NCBI GenBank assembly: GCA_965229005.1
Contig: CBDDIP010000002.1
Location: 2,046,001 to 2,110,000, forward strand
Reading direction: 5' to 3'
Length of the DNA stretch: 64,000 bases
Origin: CBDDIP01 sp965229005
GTDB lineage: Bacteria; Actinomycetota; Acidimicrobiia; Acidimicrobiales; Ilumatobacteraceae
This document shows, in pieces, positions 17,504 to 27,542 of the stretch. A program made the translations under genes and the position numbers. The notes under the pieces are model-generated. The model was not told where the DNA came from, searched no databases, and saw only the letters and a program-made list of their open reading frames with translations. The stretch's first letter is position 1, and the number at the start of each line of letters is the position of its first letter.

Positions 17504-20236
17504 ATGACCGAGCAGCTTGTCGAACACGACGGAACGCGAGACGACGACGGCGACGACAGCGCGTCGTTCGACGCCTTTGCTGTCGACGATGCTTCGCCCG
17601 AGGGCGCGGCGCGGCCGCAAACGGGTCGCAGCGACGACATCCTCAGCCGCATCGGGCGACGGATCGTTCGCCGGCCGCGCGACTGGCTCGACGCGCCGTG
17701 GCCCACGTCGCGAGTCGTGCGCTACATCACCGCGTTGGTGATGGTCGGTGGGGCCACCCTCGCCGTGCTCAACGTCGTCCAGCCGCAGCTGATCATCCGC
17801 AACAACACGCCGACCGGTGGCGACATGGGCGCCCACGTGATGGGGCCGGCGTACCTGCGCGACCACCTCCTGCCGCATCTCCAGCTGAGCGGGTGGAGCA
17901 ACTACTGGTACGCCGGGTTCCCGCTCTACCGCTTCTACATGGTGGTGCCGGCGCTGTTCATCGTGCTGCTCAACATCATCGTGCCGTACGGCATCGCCTT
18001 CAAGGTGATCGCCGTCTCCGGCTTGGTGACCCTGCCGTTCTGCTGCTGGGCCTTCGGTCGGCTGGCCCGCTTCGCCTACCCGATCCCCGAGCTGATGGCA
18101 CTGGCGGCGATCGTCTTCCTCTTCGACGAGAGCTTCTCGATCTACGGCGGCAACGTGAAGAGCACGATGGCGGGCGAGTTCTCGTTCTCGATCGCGCTGA
18201 GCTTCGGCATCCTCGGCCTGGGATTGCTGGCACGTGGGTTGGAGAACGGCAAGTACCGCAGCTGGGCGGCGATCGTGCTCGCCCTGTCGTTCCTCTCGCA
18301 CGGCATCGTGCTGCTCGTCATGCTGCCGGCGGCAGGCCTGCTGTGCCTCGTGTGGATGGACCGCACGCGCCTGAAGTACAGCGTCTCGGTGATCGGCGGC
18401 GCGATCCTGCTGTCCGCGTTCTGGGTGGTGCCGTTCCTCACCAACCACGCGTACATGACCGACATGAAGTACGGCTTCCGGCCCAACGGCGGCGGCGACT
18501 CGTTCTGGGACATGTTCTTCCCGTGGCCGACGTTCCTCGACCTCGTCGTCTGCGGGTTCGCCATCATCGGCTTCGTCGCCAGCCTGGTGAAGCGGAACCT
18601 CACCGGTGCGTGGTTGGGGATCGTCTGCGTCGGCCTGATGGCCGCCACGTACCTCACCCGCGACAGCCTCCCGGTGATCGGCTTGCTGTGGAACCCGCGC
18701 CTGCTGCCGTTCCTCTACCTGTTCCGGTTGCTGCTGATGATGATCGGCATCGTCGAGACCGCACAGTTCTTCCATCGTGCCCTCCGGGCGATGAACGGCA
18801 AGCCGCTGCTCGACAAGCACACGCTCGTCGTCGGCGCGGCGACCGCGGCGTTGGTCGGGACGTTCGTGCTCGTCGCCGAGCTGTTCCTGTTCCAGGTGAT
18901 GCCCGGTGCGCACTACTCCGTCAAGGACGGCAAGAACGTCTACTCATGGGGCATCGGTGGCGTCGATCTGGTCTCGCTCACGCCGACGGCCACCGACGCG
19001 CTCAGTGACGGTTGGTCCTCGTACAACTTCCAGGGATACGAGGGCAAGCCGGCCTACGGCGAGTACAAGGCCTTGGTCGACACCATGGCCGGCCTCGGCA
19101 AGGGCTCCGACGAGGACGGTCTCGGGTGCGGCCGAGCCCTGTGGGAGAACAACGGCAAGAACGGCGGCTACGGCACGACGATGGCCCTCATGCTCCTGCC
19201 GCACTGGACCGACGGTTGCATCACCAGCATGGAGGGCCTGTTCTTCGAGGCGTCAGGAACGACGCCCTACCACTTCCTCACCGCTGCGGCGATGAGCTCG
19301 CAGAGCTCGAACCCCGTGCGCGGGCTGCGCTACACCAACCACGACGCAGCGATCGGGCTGCCGTACATGCAAACCCTCGGGGTCAAGTACCTGATGGTGT
19401 TCACCGACGAGGCCAAGCGCAACGCAGCTGGGCAAGAGGGCCTGACCTACGAGAAGTCCTCCGGACCGTGGGACATCTATCGCGTCGACTACGCAACTCG
19501 CGACGAGGACCTCGTGCAGCCGCTGACCGTGCAGCCGGTCGTGGTCAACAAGCGTTCTGGCGACCCGCGAGAACGCAACCTCGAGCTCGGCACCAGCTGG
19601 TTCCAGCACCGCGACGAGTGGGCGGCGATGCCCGCCGACGACGGCCCGAAGGAGTGGCAGCGCATCGACGTCGCCGTCGACCCGAGCCGTCACGTCGACA
19701 ACCAGGTCGACATCGTCGTGCCACAGGAACCGATCCAGGTGACGAACCTCCCGGCGAACACGGTGACCAACGTCGACCTCGGCGAGCAGGAGCTGTCCTT
19801 CGACGTCACCCAGGTCGGCGTGCCCGTGCTCGTCAAGATGAGCTACTTCCCGAACTGGCAGGTCGACGGGGCCAAGGGCCCGTACCGCATCGCCCCGAAC
19901 CTGATGGTCGTGGTGCCGACGAGCACCCACGTGCACCTGCACTACGAGCGCGACACCATCGACTACCTCAGCTACCTGCTGACGTTCGCCGGCATCATCC
20001 TGTTGATCTTCATGCGCCGTCGAGGAGACGTCGTCCACGCCAACACGCACCCGTTGCTGCCGGCCGCGACCACCGAGGTGATGGCGCCGGCACCCGTGTG
20101 GGCGACGTCGGGGTCGGCCACCACGGGCTCCGATGACGACGTCGGGCCACCCGATCTCGACCCCACGTTGCCGCTCGCCGACGTGCCCATCGACCAGTTC
20201 GACGACCCCTGGCGGCCGCAGACCGATAGCGTCTGA
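17504..20236 (+). CDS. Large multi-pass membrane protein, PTPS-related/GT-C-like
   Basis: 910 residues. An acidic cytoplasmic N-terminus of about 70 residues is followed by a first membrane segment, then an extracytoplasmic loop with TPTGGDMGAHVMGPAYL. The acidic residue after the first segment is placed as in GT-C glycosyltransferases. About ten more membrane segments follow (to about 460), then a long extracytoplasmic domain with YLMVF and SYFPNWQVDG, and one C-terminal membrane segment. The look fits the membrane family labelled 6-pyruvoyl-tetrahydropterin synthase-related, probably an envelope glycosyltransferase. ATG 17504 is preferred over an in-frame upstream codon at 17453. It lies 5 nt before phosphomannomutase. 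Confidence 0.6.
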   Translation: MTEQLVEHDGTRDDDGDDSASFDAFAVDDASPEGAARPQTGRSDDILSRIGRRIVRRPRDWLDAPWPTSRVVRYITALVMVGGATLAVLNVVQPQLIIRNNTPTGGDMGAHVMGPAYLRDHLLPHLQLSGWSNYWYAGFPLYRFYMVVPALFIVLLNIIVPYGIAFKVIAVSGLVTLPFCCWAFGRLARFAYPIPELMALAAIVFLFDESFSIYGGNVKSTMAGEFSFSIALSFGILGLGLLARGLENGKYRSWAAIVLALSFLSHGIVLLVMLPAAGLLCLVWMDRTRLKYSVSVIGGAILLSAFWVVPFLTNHAYMTDMKYGFRPNGGGDSFWDMFFPWPTFLDLVVCGFAIIGFVASLVKRNLTGAWLGIVCVGLMAATYLTRDSLPVIGLLWNPRLLPFLYLFRLLLMMIGIVETAQFFHRALRAMNGKPLLDKHTLVVGAATAALVGTFVLVAELFLFQVMPGAHYSVKDGKNVYSWGIGGVDLVSLTPTATDALSDGWSSYNFQGYEGKPAYGEYKALVDTMAGLGKGSDEDGLGCGRALWENNGKNGGYGTTMALMLLPHWTDGCITSMEGLFFEASGTTPYHFLTAAAMSSQSSNPVRGLRYTNHDAAIGLPYMQTLGVKYLMVFTDEAKRNAAGQEGLTYEKSSGPWDIYRVDYATRDEDLVQPLTVQPVVVNKRSGDPRERNLELGTSWFQHRDEWAAMPADDGPKEWQRIDVAVDPSRHVDNQVDIVVPQEPIQVTNLPANTVTNVDLGEQELSFDVTQVGVPVLVKMSYFPNWQVDGAKGPYRIAPNLMVVVPTSTHVHLHYERDTIDYLSYLLTFAGIILLIFMRRRGDVVHANTHPLLPAATTEVMAPAPVWATSGSATTGSDDDVGPPDLDPTLPLADVPIDQFDDPWRPQTDSV
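20227..20232 (+). promoter_or_regulatory. TAGCGT -10-like element inside the end of the upstream gene
   Basis: TAGCGT overlaps the last codons of the membrane-protein gene and lies 9 nt before ATG 20242. It suggests phosphomannomutase also has its own start of transcription. Confidence 0.4.
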
Positions 20237-20241
20237 GCCCC

Positions 20242-21639
20242 ATGTCCCACCCCGACGCGATGGCGTCCGATCCCAGCCGGTTCGCAGCGATCCTCGACGA
20301 GATCGTCAAGGCCTACGACGTGCGCGGCACGGTGCCCGACCAGATCTCTCCGGAGGTCGCCCATGCCCTCGGCGTCGGCTTCGCCCGGTTCGCCGGGGCC
20401 ACCCGCATCCTCGTCGGCCGCGACATGCGTCCCTCGGGCCCAGAACTGGTCGACGCGTTCGCTCGCGGTGTGATGGAGCAGGGCGTCGATGTTGTCGACC
20501 TCGGCCTGGCATCCACCGACCTCGTCTACTACGCCGCCGGCACGCTCGACGCGCCCGGTGCGATGTTCACCGCCTCGCACAACCCGGCGCAGTACCAGGG
20601 CGTCAAGTTCTGCCTCGGCGGAGCACGTGCCGTCGGCCAGGACACGGGCCTCGACGACATCAAGGCGATCGCCAAGGACGTGCTGAACGGTCATGGCCCG
20701 CTGCATGCGGCGACGCCTGGTTCGTCGAGCTCGCGCAACCTCCTGGAGAAGTTCGCCGATCACGTCGTGTCGTTCATCGATCCCACGGCGCTGCGTCCGA
20801 TGCGAGTCGTCGCCGACACGGCCAACGGCATGGGCGGCCTCGTCGTGCCAGCCGTCTTCGAACGACTGCCGCGGTTGCACCTCGAGGTCATGTACGGCGA
20901 GCTCGACGGCACGTTCCCGAACCATCCGGCCGACCCGCTCCAGCCCGCCAACCAACGCGACCTGCAGGCGCGCGTGGTGTCCGGCGGCTTCGACGTCGGC
21001 CTGGCCTTCGACGGCGACGCTGATCGCGTCTTCGTCGTCGACGAACAGGGCCGCGGCCTCAGCGGCAGCACCACCACGGCGTTGCTCGCCGCAGCGGTGC
21101 TGCGCGTCAACCCGGGCGCCACGGTGCTCTACAACCTGATCTGCTCGCACGCGGTCCCCGAGGTCATCCGCGAGCACGGTGGTGTGCCGATGCGCACCAA
21201 GGTCGGCCACTCGTTCATCAAGCAGGTGATGGCCGAGACCGGCGCGATCTTCGGCGGCGAGCACTCGGCGCACTACTACTTCGCCAAGAACTTCCGCGCC
21301 GACAGCGGGCTCATCGCCTCGATGCTCGTGCTCGCCGAGATCAGCCGCACCGGGCAGGACCTCTCCGTCGCCCGCAAGCCCTTCGAGCGCTACTCGTCGA
21401 GCGGCGAGATCAACACGCACGTCGCCGATACGAACGTCGTCATCGAGCGCGTCGCCGAACTGTTCCGGGACGTGCAGCAGGATCGTCTCGACGGCCTCAC
21501 CGTCGACAACGGCTCGTGGTGGTTCAACCTGCGGCCGTCGAACACCGAGCCGCTGCTGCGGCTGAACCTCGAGGCGGCCGACCGCGACTCGTGCGATCAG
21601 CACGTGGCCGAGGTGCTCGCCATCATCACCAGCGACTGA
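20242..21639 (+). CDS. manB: Phosphomannomutase/phosphoglucomutase
   Basis: 465 residues of the alpha-D-phosphohexomutase family. It shows KAYDVRG near the N-terminus, the phosphoserine loop TASHNP (110-115), the metal-binding loop DGDADR, the sugar-binding GEHSAHYYF and the C-terminal phosphate loop RPSNTEP. It interconverts mannose-6-phosphate and mannose-1-phosphate (and perhaps the glucose forms), feeding GDP-mannose for envelope mannosides and for the gmd product at 3.0 kb. The Trm112-like gene follows after 10 nt, the usual actinobacterial arrangement. An expected SIS-domain or mannose-6-phosphate isomerase gene does not follow. Confidence 0.93.
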   Translation: MSHPDAMASDPSRFAAILDEIVKAYDVRGTVPDQISPEVAHALGVGFARFAGATRILVGRDMRPSGPELVDAFARGVMEQGVDVVDLGLASTDLVYYAAGTLDAPGAMFTASHNPAQYQGVKFCLGGARAVGQDTGLDDIKAIAKDVLNGHGPLHAATPGSSSSRNLLEKFADHVVSFIDPTALRPMRVVADTANGMGGLVVPAVFERLPRLHLEVMYGELDGTFPNHPADPLQPANQRDLQARVVSGGFDVGLAFDGDADRVFVVDEQGRGLSGSTTTALLAAAVLRVNPGATVLYNLICSHAVPEVIREHGGVPMRTKVGHSFIKQVMAETGAIFGGEHSAHYYFAKNFRADSGLIASMLVLAEISRTGQDLSVARKPFERYSSSGEINTHVADTNVVIERVAELFRDVQQDRLDGLTVDNGSWWFNLRPSNTEPLLRLNLEAADRDSCDQHVAEVLAIITSD

Positions 21640-21649
21640 GAGAACGAAC

Positions 21650-21886
21650 GTGGCACTGGATCCCCGCTTGCTGGCCGTGCTGGCCTGTCCCGACGACAAG
21701 GGCCCGCTGTACTACCTCGGCGACGAGGGCGGGCTGTACAACCCGCGCCTGCACCGCCGGTACGTGGTGCGCGAAGGCATCCCGGTGATGCTGATCGGTG
21801 AGGCCGAAGCCGTTGCCGACGACGAGCACACGGCGATCATGGAGCGAGTTGCCGCCGAGGGCTTGACCCCGACCTTTGCGGTCTGA
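21650..21886 (+). CDS. Trm112 family protein
   Basis: 78 residues. It has LLAVLACPDDKGPLYYL near the N-terminus and YVVREGIPVMLIGEAE in the middle, the standard pattern of bacterial Trm112-like (YcaR) proteins. In eukaryotes and archaea Trm112 activates methyltransferases; bacterial members are small proteins of unclear role, often beside phosphomannomutase in Actinobacteria. Only one Cys of the usual zinc set is seen (LACPDD), so metal binding is doubtful. GTG 21650 is the start, 10 nt after manB, almost certainly cotranscribed. Confidence 0.88.
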   Translation: MALDPRLLAVLACPDDKGPLYYLGDEGGLYNPRLHRRYVVREGIPVMLIGEAEAVADDEHTAIMERVAAEGLTPTFAV

Positions 21887-21993
21887 TCGACTCGGAGCGG
21901 ACGGGTCGTGCTCGACGCAGCGCGGTGGGTGGCACACGGAGCGAAGCACCGTGACGGAATGGTTACGAACTCGAGGGGTAGGCTGCTGAGACC

Positions 21994-23352
21994 ATGAAGA
22001 TCCGACGCACGCTCCACGCTCTGCTCGGTTGGTCACTGGTGGTGGGCGCCGCCGTCGTGGCTGTGCCCGGAGCCCCATCCGTCGTCCACGCCGCCGGCCT
22101 CGGTGGCGGGGGCGAGTACCACGCGCTCACCCCGACGCGCATCTTCGACTCGCGGACCGCGAACTCGCTGAACGACGTCGCCCCGATCGGCAAGAAGCCG
22201 ACCACCCCGGGCGCCGGCAGCGGGTTCGACATCCAGGTCACCGGCCTCGGCGGGGTGCCGAACGACGGCACCGTCCTGGCCGTGGTGGCCAGCATCACGG
22301 TGGTCGGCCCGACCCGCGAGGGCTTCCTCGGGGCGTACCCCGCCGGCTCGCCGTCGACGAACTCGATCATCAACTTCAAGGCCGGGCAGACGATGCCCAA
22401 CCTGACCATCCTGCGTCCCGGCAACGGCGGCAAGGTCAGCATCGTGCTGTCCAGCAGCCCGACTGCGGGCACCGCCGACGTCTTCGTCGACGTGTCCGGC
22501 TACTTCACCACCTCCAGTGGTGCTCGCGGGGCCCGGCTGGTGCCGGTCGGCAATCCCGGTCGGATCTTCGACCGGCGCGGCGCGCAGAGCCTGGGCGCCG
22601 GCCAACAGGCAACGGTGCCCATCCGTGGCGCGGACACCGTGGACAACAGCCAGACCGACATCGTGCCGAACGATGGCGACGTGGTCGGCGTGCTGGTCAA
22701 CATCACCGCGACGGAGATCACCGGCAACACGTTCATCTCGGCGGTGCCCGACACCCCGGTCGGCCCGCCTGCGACATCGAACGTCAACGTCCTGCCCGGG
22801 CAGACGAAGGCCAACATGGCCCTCGTGCCGGTCGGCAGTGATGGCGCCATCCACCTCTACAACGATCAAGGCACGGCAGGGATCATCCTCGACGTGATGG
22901 GCTACCTGTTGGCCAACGAGCCGGAGGGCACGCGTGCCGGTCGTGTCGTGCCGCTCGACTCACCGTTCCGCGTCTTCGACACCCGTCAGCCGCCGTGGGG
23001 CCAGGCCGCCATCGGACCGGGTCAGGCCGAGGACTGGAGCTTCGCCGACTTCGTCGCCCACGTGAACATCGGGGCGACGTGGGTGGGCAACCAATCGGCG
23101 CTGATCGGCAACCTGACCATCGCCGAGGCCAAGCGCCAATACCCGACGGTGCCGGTGAACGGCGGTTATCTCACCGCCTACCCGAGCACCGCGTCGCGAC
23201 CGTTGATCTCCAACCTCAACTCGGTCGAAGGCGCTTCCGTGCCCAACCTGGCGTTGATGCGCTACGGCACCAACTCGGTCGTGCGCATCTACAACTCGCT
23301 CGGCTACACGCACTACATCCTCGACGTCTCCGCCGTCGTCCTCGCCGACTGA
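21994..23352 (+). CDS. Secreted protein made of three DTR modules
   Basis: 452 residues. The signal peptide (about 1-33) ends near VVHAAG. The rest is three modules of about 130 residues: one starting LTPTRIFDSRT and ending VFVDVSGYF, a second starting NPGRIFDRRG and ending IILDVMGYLL, and a third starting PFRVFDTRQP and ending YILDVSAVV. Each has a central NLTIL/NMALV/NLALM line. These beta-rich modules are shared with the proteins at 5.5 and 25.0 kb and are common in actinobacterial secreted proteins, but I know no assigned function. No catalytic motif is visible. It stands alone between the Trm112-like gene and ahcY. Confidence 0.75.
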   Translation: MKIRRTLHALLGWSLVVGAAVVAVPGAPSVVHAAGLGGGGEYHALTPTRIFDSRTANSLNDVAPIGKKPTTPGAGSGFDIQVTGLGGVPNDGTVLAVVASITVVGPTREGFLGAYPAGSPSTNSIINFKAGQTMPNLTILRPGNGGKVSIVLSSSPTAGTADVFVDVSGYFTTSSGARGARLVPVGNPGRIFDRRGAQSLGAGQQATVPIRGADTVDNSQTDIVPNDGDVVGVLVNITATEITGNTFISAVPDTPVGPPATSNVNVLPGQTKANMALVPVGSDGAIHLYNDQGTAGIILDVMGYLLANEPEGTRAGRVVPLDSPFRVFDTRQPPWGQAAIGPGQAEDWSFADFVAHVNIGATWVGNQSALIGNLTIAEAKRQYPTVPVNGGYLTAYPSTASRPLISNLNSVEGASVPNLALMRYGTNSVVRIYNSLGYTHYILDVSAVVLAD

Positions 23353-23483
23353 CGCGCTCGACGCCGCGCGTCATGGCGGTCGCTAGGCTGTTGGTTCGTC
23401 ACTCGGGCTGATTCGAGAGCTGCCAGCTGGCACCGGCACGGTGAGACAACTCGTACTGTCGTCTTCCACCGGAGGAAACCACC
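23353..23483 (+). promoter_or_regulatory. ahcY leader region with a 12-bp perfect palindrome
   Basis: The 131-nt gap before ahcY holds TAGGCT about 90 nt upstream of the start (a likely -10), the palindrome TGCCAGCTGGCA at 23421-23432 and GGAGG at 23471-23475, 8 nt before ATG. GACGCG/CGCGTC arms right after the DTR-gene stop could form a terminator. I see no match to the SAH riboswitch; the palindrome may be an operator. Confidence 0.5.
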
Positions 23484-24947
<1,464 letters not shown>

Positions 24948-24986
24948 GGTCCTGCCCGCTCGAGCGCCGACTCGACGGCTGTGGTG

Positions 24987-26690
24987 TCAGGCGATCTTCG
25001 TCCAGGTGCCGCAGCCGTCCGAGTGGAAGCCGACGTCGCCGGCCTGGATCTTCACGGTCACCGTGGTGGGCGTCTCCAGGAAGTCGCTCTCGATGACCGA
25101 TTCGAGGCGCTCGTCGAAGCTGGAGATGCGCTCCCAGTAGCACGCCTCGGTGGTCCGGGCACGGTACGTGCCGGCGGCCAGGTCGTCACCGACGATGTGG
25201 TCGCCGGTCGTGATGCTGGTCGTCGTGTACCCGATGGACGAGTAGGGCACGAACGTCCCGCATGCCGCCGTGAACGCGAAGCCGACGTCGGACGGCCCGA
25301 GGTCGATGATCTCGGTACCGTCCTCGAACTGGAAGAAAAGCGCGTTGATCTCGTCGTCCGAACCGCCGAACCCGTTCACGGTCTCCCAGGCGCAGTTGGC
25401 CTTCGACGTGAACGAGATGTATCGGCCGTAGGGCACCTGCGACGGGACGAGGTACCCACCGGGCGTCAGCGGCGGCACACGGGTGTCGAGCAGTCGCGCC
25501 GGCGAGAGTCCGTTGAAGGAACCGTCGTCGGGGAACCAGCCGACCACGTCGACGATCACGTCGAGCGTTCCGAACGGGTTGAAGAAGGAGACCTGGGCGC
25601 CGGCGCCGAGCGGCACGATCACGACGTTCGGCACGGTCTGGCCCGGGACGAAGTTGAGGTTCGATGCGTTCGGTTGGCTGGTGCCGGCGGGCCACACGGT
25701 GAGGAACCCGGCGGCGGACGGGTTCGTGACCGTCACGTTGAGGGCCACCGAGCCGGCACCGCTCGAGGGCACACCGCCACGGCCGGCCAACGCGACGTCG
25801 AGCGTGCTCCCCCCGGCGATGGCCCCGATGCCCTGGTATTGGCCATCGTCGGTGTGCTGGCCGGAGCGCGTGTCGACCATCCGAGATGGCGTGACGCCGT
25901 GAAACGAACCGCCGACCGGGAACCAGCCGAGGATGTCGACGACGACCTGCGTCGAACCGATCGGGTTGAGGATGGAGATCTGGCCGTTGGCGCCAACGCC
26001 GGACACGACGAGGTTCGGCACGGTCTGGCGGGCGACGAAGTTGACGCTGGACGTCGCCGGTTGTGCTTCTCCGGCGGGGAACACGGTGATGTAGCCGTCC
26101 CGCGTCGGGTCGGTGACCGTGACGTTCACGGCGACGGCTGCGACACCCGACGCGGGCACGCCGGCGCTGCCGGTCACCGTGAGGTTGCGGACCTCGCCCT
26201 GACCGAGTGCGTGCGACGGCTGCCCAGGCGGCGTGCGTGTGTCCATGATGCGCGCCGGCGTGAGCCCGTTGAACGAGCCAGGGGGGAACCAGCCGAGCAC
26301 GTCGATGATCGCGTCGATCGTGCGCGTGCTGCCGTTCTGCAGGGAGACCTTGCCGCCGGCACCGACGGGCACGACGACCATGTTCGGTACCGTCTGCCCG
26401 GCGGAGTAGTTGACGTTCGACGCCAGGGGTGTTGGCTGCCCCGTGGGCCAGACGACGAGGTAGCCGGCTGCTGCCGGACTGGTCACGGTGACGTTGAGCG
26501 CAACGGACCCGACGCCGCTCGCCGGGACACCGCCGCGCCCGAGGACTGGTACCTCGATCGTGCCCCCGGCGGCGATCCGCCCGGTGTGATCGGACTGCCC
26601 GTCGATCGTGGTCGCGTTCGCGCCCGTCGAGAGCGCCACGCTCGTCGACACCGCCAGCGCGACCAACGTCAGAATCCGCCTTGCCCGCAT
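24987..26690 (-). CDS. Secreted DTR-module protein with unique C-terminal domain
   Basis: 567 residues. The signal peptide (1-27) ends at GANAT. One incomplete and two complete DTR modules follow, each ending in VDVLGWF or close variants; a third DTR line, SPARLLDTRVPP, opens the last part. From about residue 410 the sequence changes to a C-terminal domain with CAWETVNGFGG, TAACGTF, CYWERISSF and DGCGTWTKI: paired Cys and repeated Trp, perhaps a small disulphide-stabilised binding domain. This ending is absent from the other DTR proteins here. AGGAGGG ends 8 nt before ATG 26690. No function is known. Confidence 0.75.
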   Translation of the reverse strand: MRARRILTLVALAVSTSVALSTGANATTIDGQSDHTGRIAAGGTIEVPVLGRGGVPASGVGSVALNVTVTSPAAAGYLVVWPTGQPTPLASNVNYSAGQTVPNMVVVPVGAGGKVSLQNGSTRTIDAIIDVLGWFPPGSFNGLTPARIMDTRTPPGQPSHALGQGEVRNLTVTGSAGVPASGVAAVAVNVTVTDPTRDGYITVFPAGEAQPATSSVNFVARQTVPNLVVSGVGANGQISILNPIGSTQVVVDILGWFPVGGSFHGVTPSRMVDTRSGQHTDDGQYQGIGAIAGGSTLDVALAGRGGVPSSGAGSVALNVTVTNPSAAGFLTVWPAGTSQPNASNLNFVPGQTVPNVVIVPLGAGAQVSFFNPFGTLDVIVDVVGWFPDDGSFNGLSPARLLDTRVPPLTPGGYLVPSQVPYGRYISFTSKANCAWETVNGFGGSDDEINALFFQFEDGTEIIDLGPSDVGFAFTAACGTFVPYSSIGYTTTSITTGDHIVGDDLAAGTYRARTTEACYWERISSFDERLESVIESDFLETPTTVTVKIQAGDVGFHSDGCGTWTKIA

Positions 26691-26779
26691 GCCGCCGACC
26701 CTCCTGCTCGTGCGCCGTGCGCACCGCTCCGCTCGGCCGATGGTAGGTCATCGACGGATGGTCGATCATCAAGGTCTCG

Positions 26780-27451
26780 TCAAGACGCTCCGTGCGAGAG
26801 CGACGCGCCACGGCCGCCGCGCATGGCCAGTCGCGGCAGCGTGACGTGGACCATCGGGCCGATGGCGACCACGAAGAACACGGTGCCGAAGCCGATCGAT
26901 CCGCCGAGGAAGATGCCGATCACCATCACGGCCACCTCGATCGCCGTGCGGGCGACGCGCACGGACATGCCGCGTGCGTTGAGTCCCATCATCAGACCGT
27001 CGCGCGGACCGGCACCGAGTCCGGCACCGATGTAGAACCCTGAGCCGATCGCCAGCACGACGGTGCCACCGACGACGTAGGCGACGCGCGAAACGAGCGT
27101 GGGGGAGTACGGCAGGTGGTCGCCGATGAGGTTGACGACCAACCCGATCTCGATCGCGTTGAGCACGGTGCCGAGGCCCGGGCGTTGATCGAGCGCGAAC
27201 CAGCTGACGATCAGGATGACGACGCCGAGGATCTCGATCCACGTGCCCAACGAGATGCCCGTGTGGTTGCTGAGGCCCTGGTGGAGCACGTCCCACGGGG
27301 CCAGACCGAGGTCGGCAGTGATGAGCATGCTGATGCCGAGGCCGAAGCAGAACAGCCCGGCGATGCAGCGCACGAGGCGTTCGGGCAGCCGGTCGGGCGG
27401 GATGAAGCGGTACGGCGTCGTGACGCGGGAGTCGTCGGGCGTCGTGACCAT
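26780..27451 (-). CDS. YczE/YyaS-like multi-pass membrane protein
   Basis: 223 residues with about six membrane segments. FCFGLGISMLITADLGLAPW and IGAGLGAGPRDGLMMGL, repeating the small-residue A/G-LG-PxD motif, are typical of the YczE/YitT-like group of uncharacterised membrane proteins. A transport role is possible but unproved. ATG 27451 is used; a longer reading frame would overlap the divergent oxygenase. TTAGCT lies 9 nt upstream. The intergenic space to the oxygenase start (92 nt) holds both promoters. Confidence 0.72.
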   Translation of the reverse strand: MVTTPDDSRVTTPYRFIPPDRLPERLVRCIAGLFCFGLGISMLITADLGLAPWDVLHQGLSNHTGISLGTWIEILGVVILIVSWFALDQRPGLGTVLNAIEIGLVVNLIGDHLPYSPTLVSRVAYVVGGTVVLAIGSGFYIGAGLGAGPRDGLMMGLNARGMSVRVARTAIEVAVMVIGIFLGGSIGFGTVFFVVAIGPMVHVTLPRLAMRGGRGASLSHGAS

Positions 27452-27460
27452 CGCCAGCGA

Positions 27461-27466
27461 AGCTAA
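27461..27466 (-). promoter_or_regulatory. TTAGCT -10-like element 9 nt before the YczE-like gene
   Basis: On the minus strand TTAGCT is followed by 9 nt and ATG 27451. It is a weaker fit to TANNNT. Confidence 0.35.
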
Positions 27467-27529
27467 CGCCCGCCATCGGTGCGCGGCGGGTGCTTTCACC
27501 ACCACGAACTGCTCAGGGCGCGACGCGCC

Positions 27530-27535
27530 TAGCCT
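27530..27535 (+). promoter_or_regulatory. TAGCCT -10-like element 7 nt before the 2OG oxygenase
   Basis: TAGCCT is followed by 7 nt and GTG 27543, which decides this start. Confidence 0.5.
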
Positions 27536-27542
27536 CGGCGGC

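Noticed and set aside
23353..23483. SAH riboswitch before ahcY
   Set aside because: I could not find the conserved SAH-aptamer core; only a palindrome and a normal ribosome-binding site are visible.
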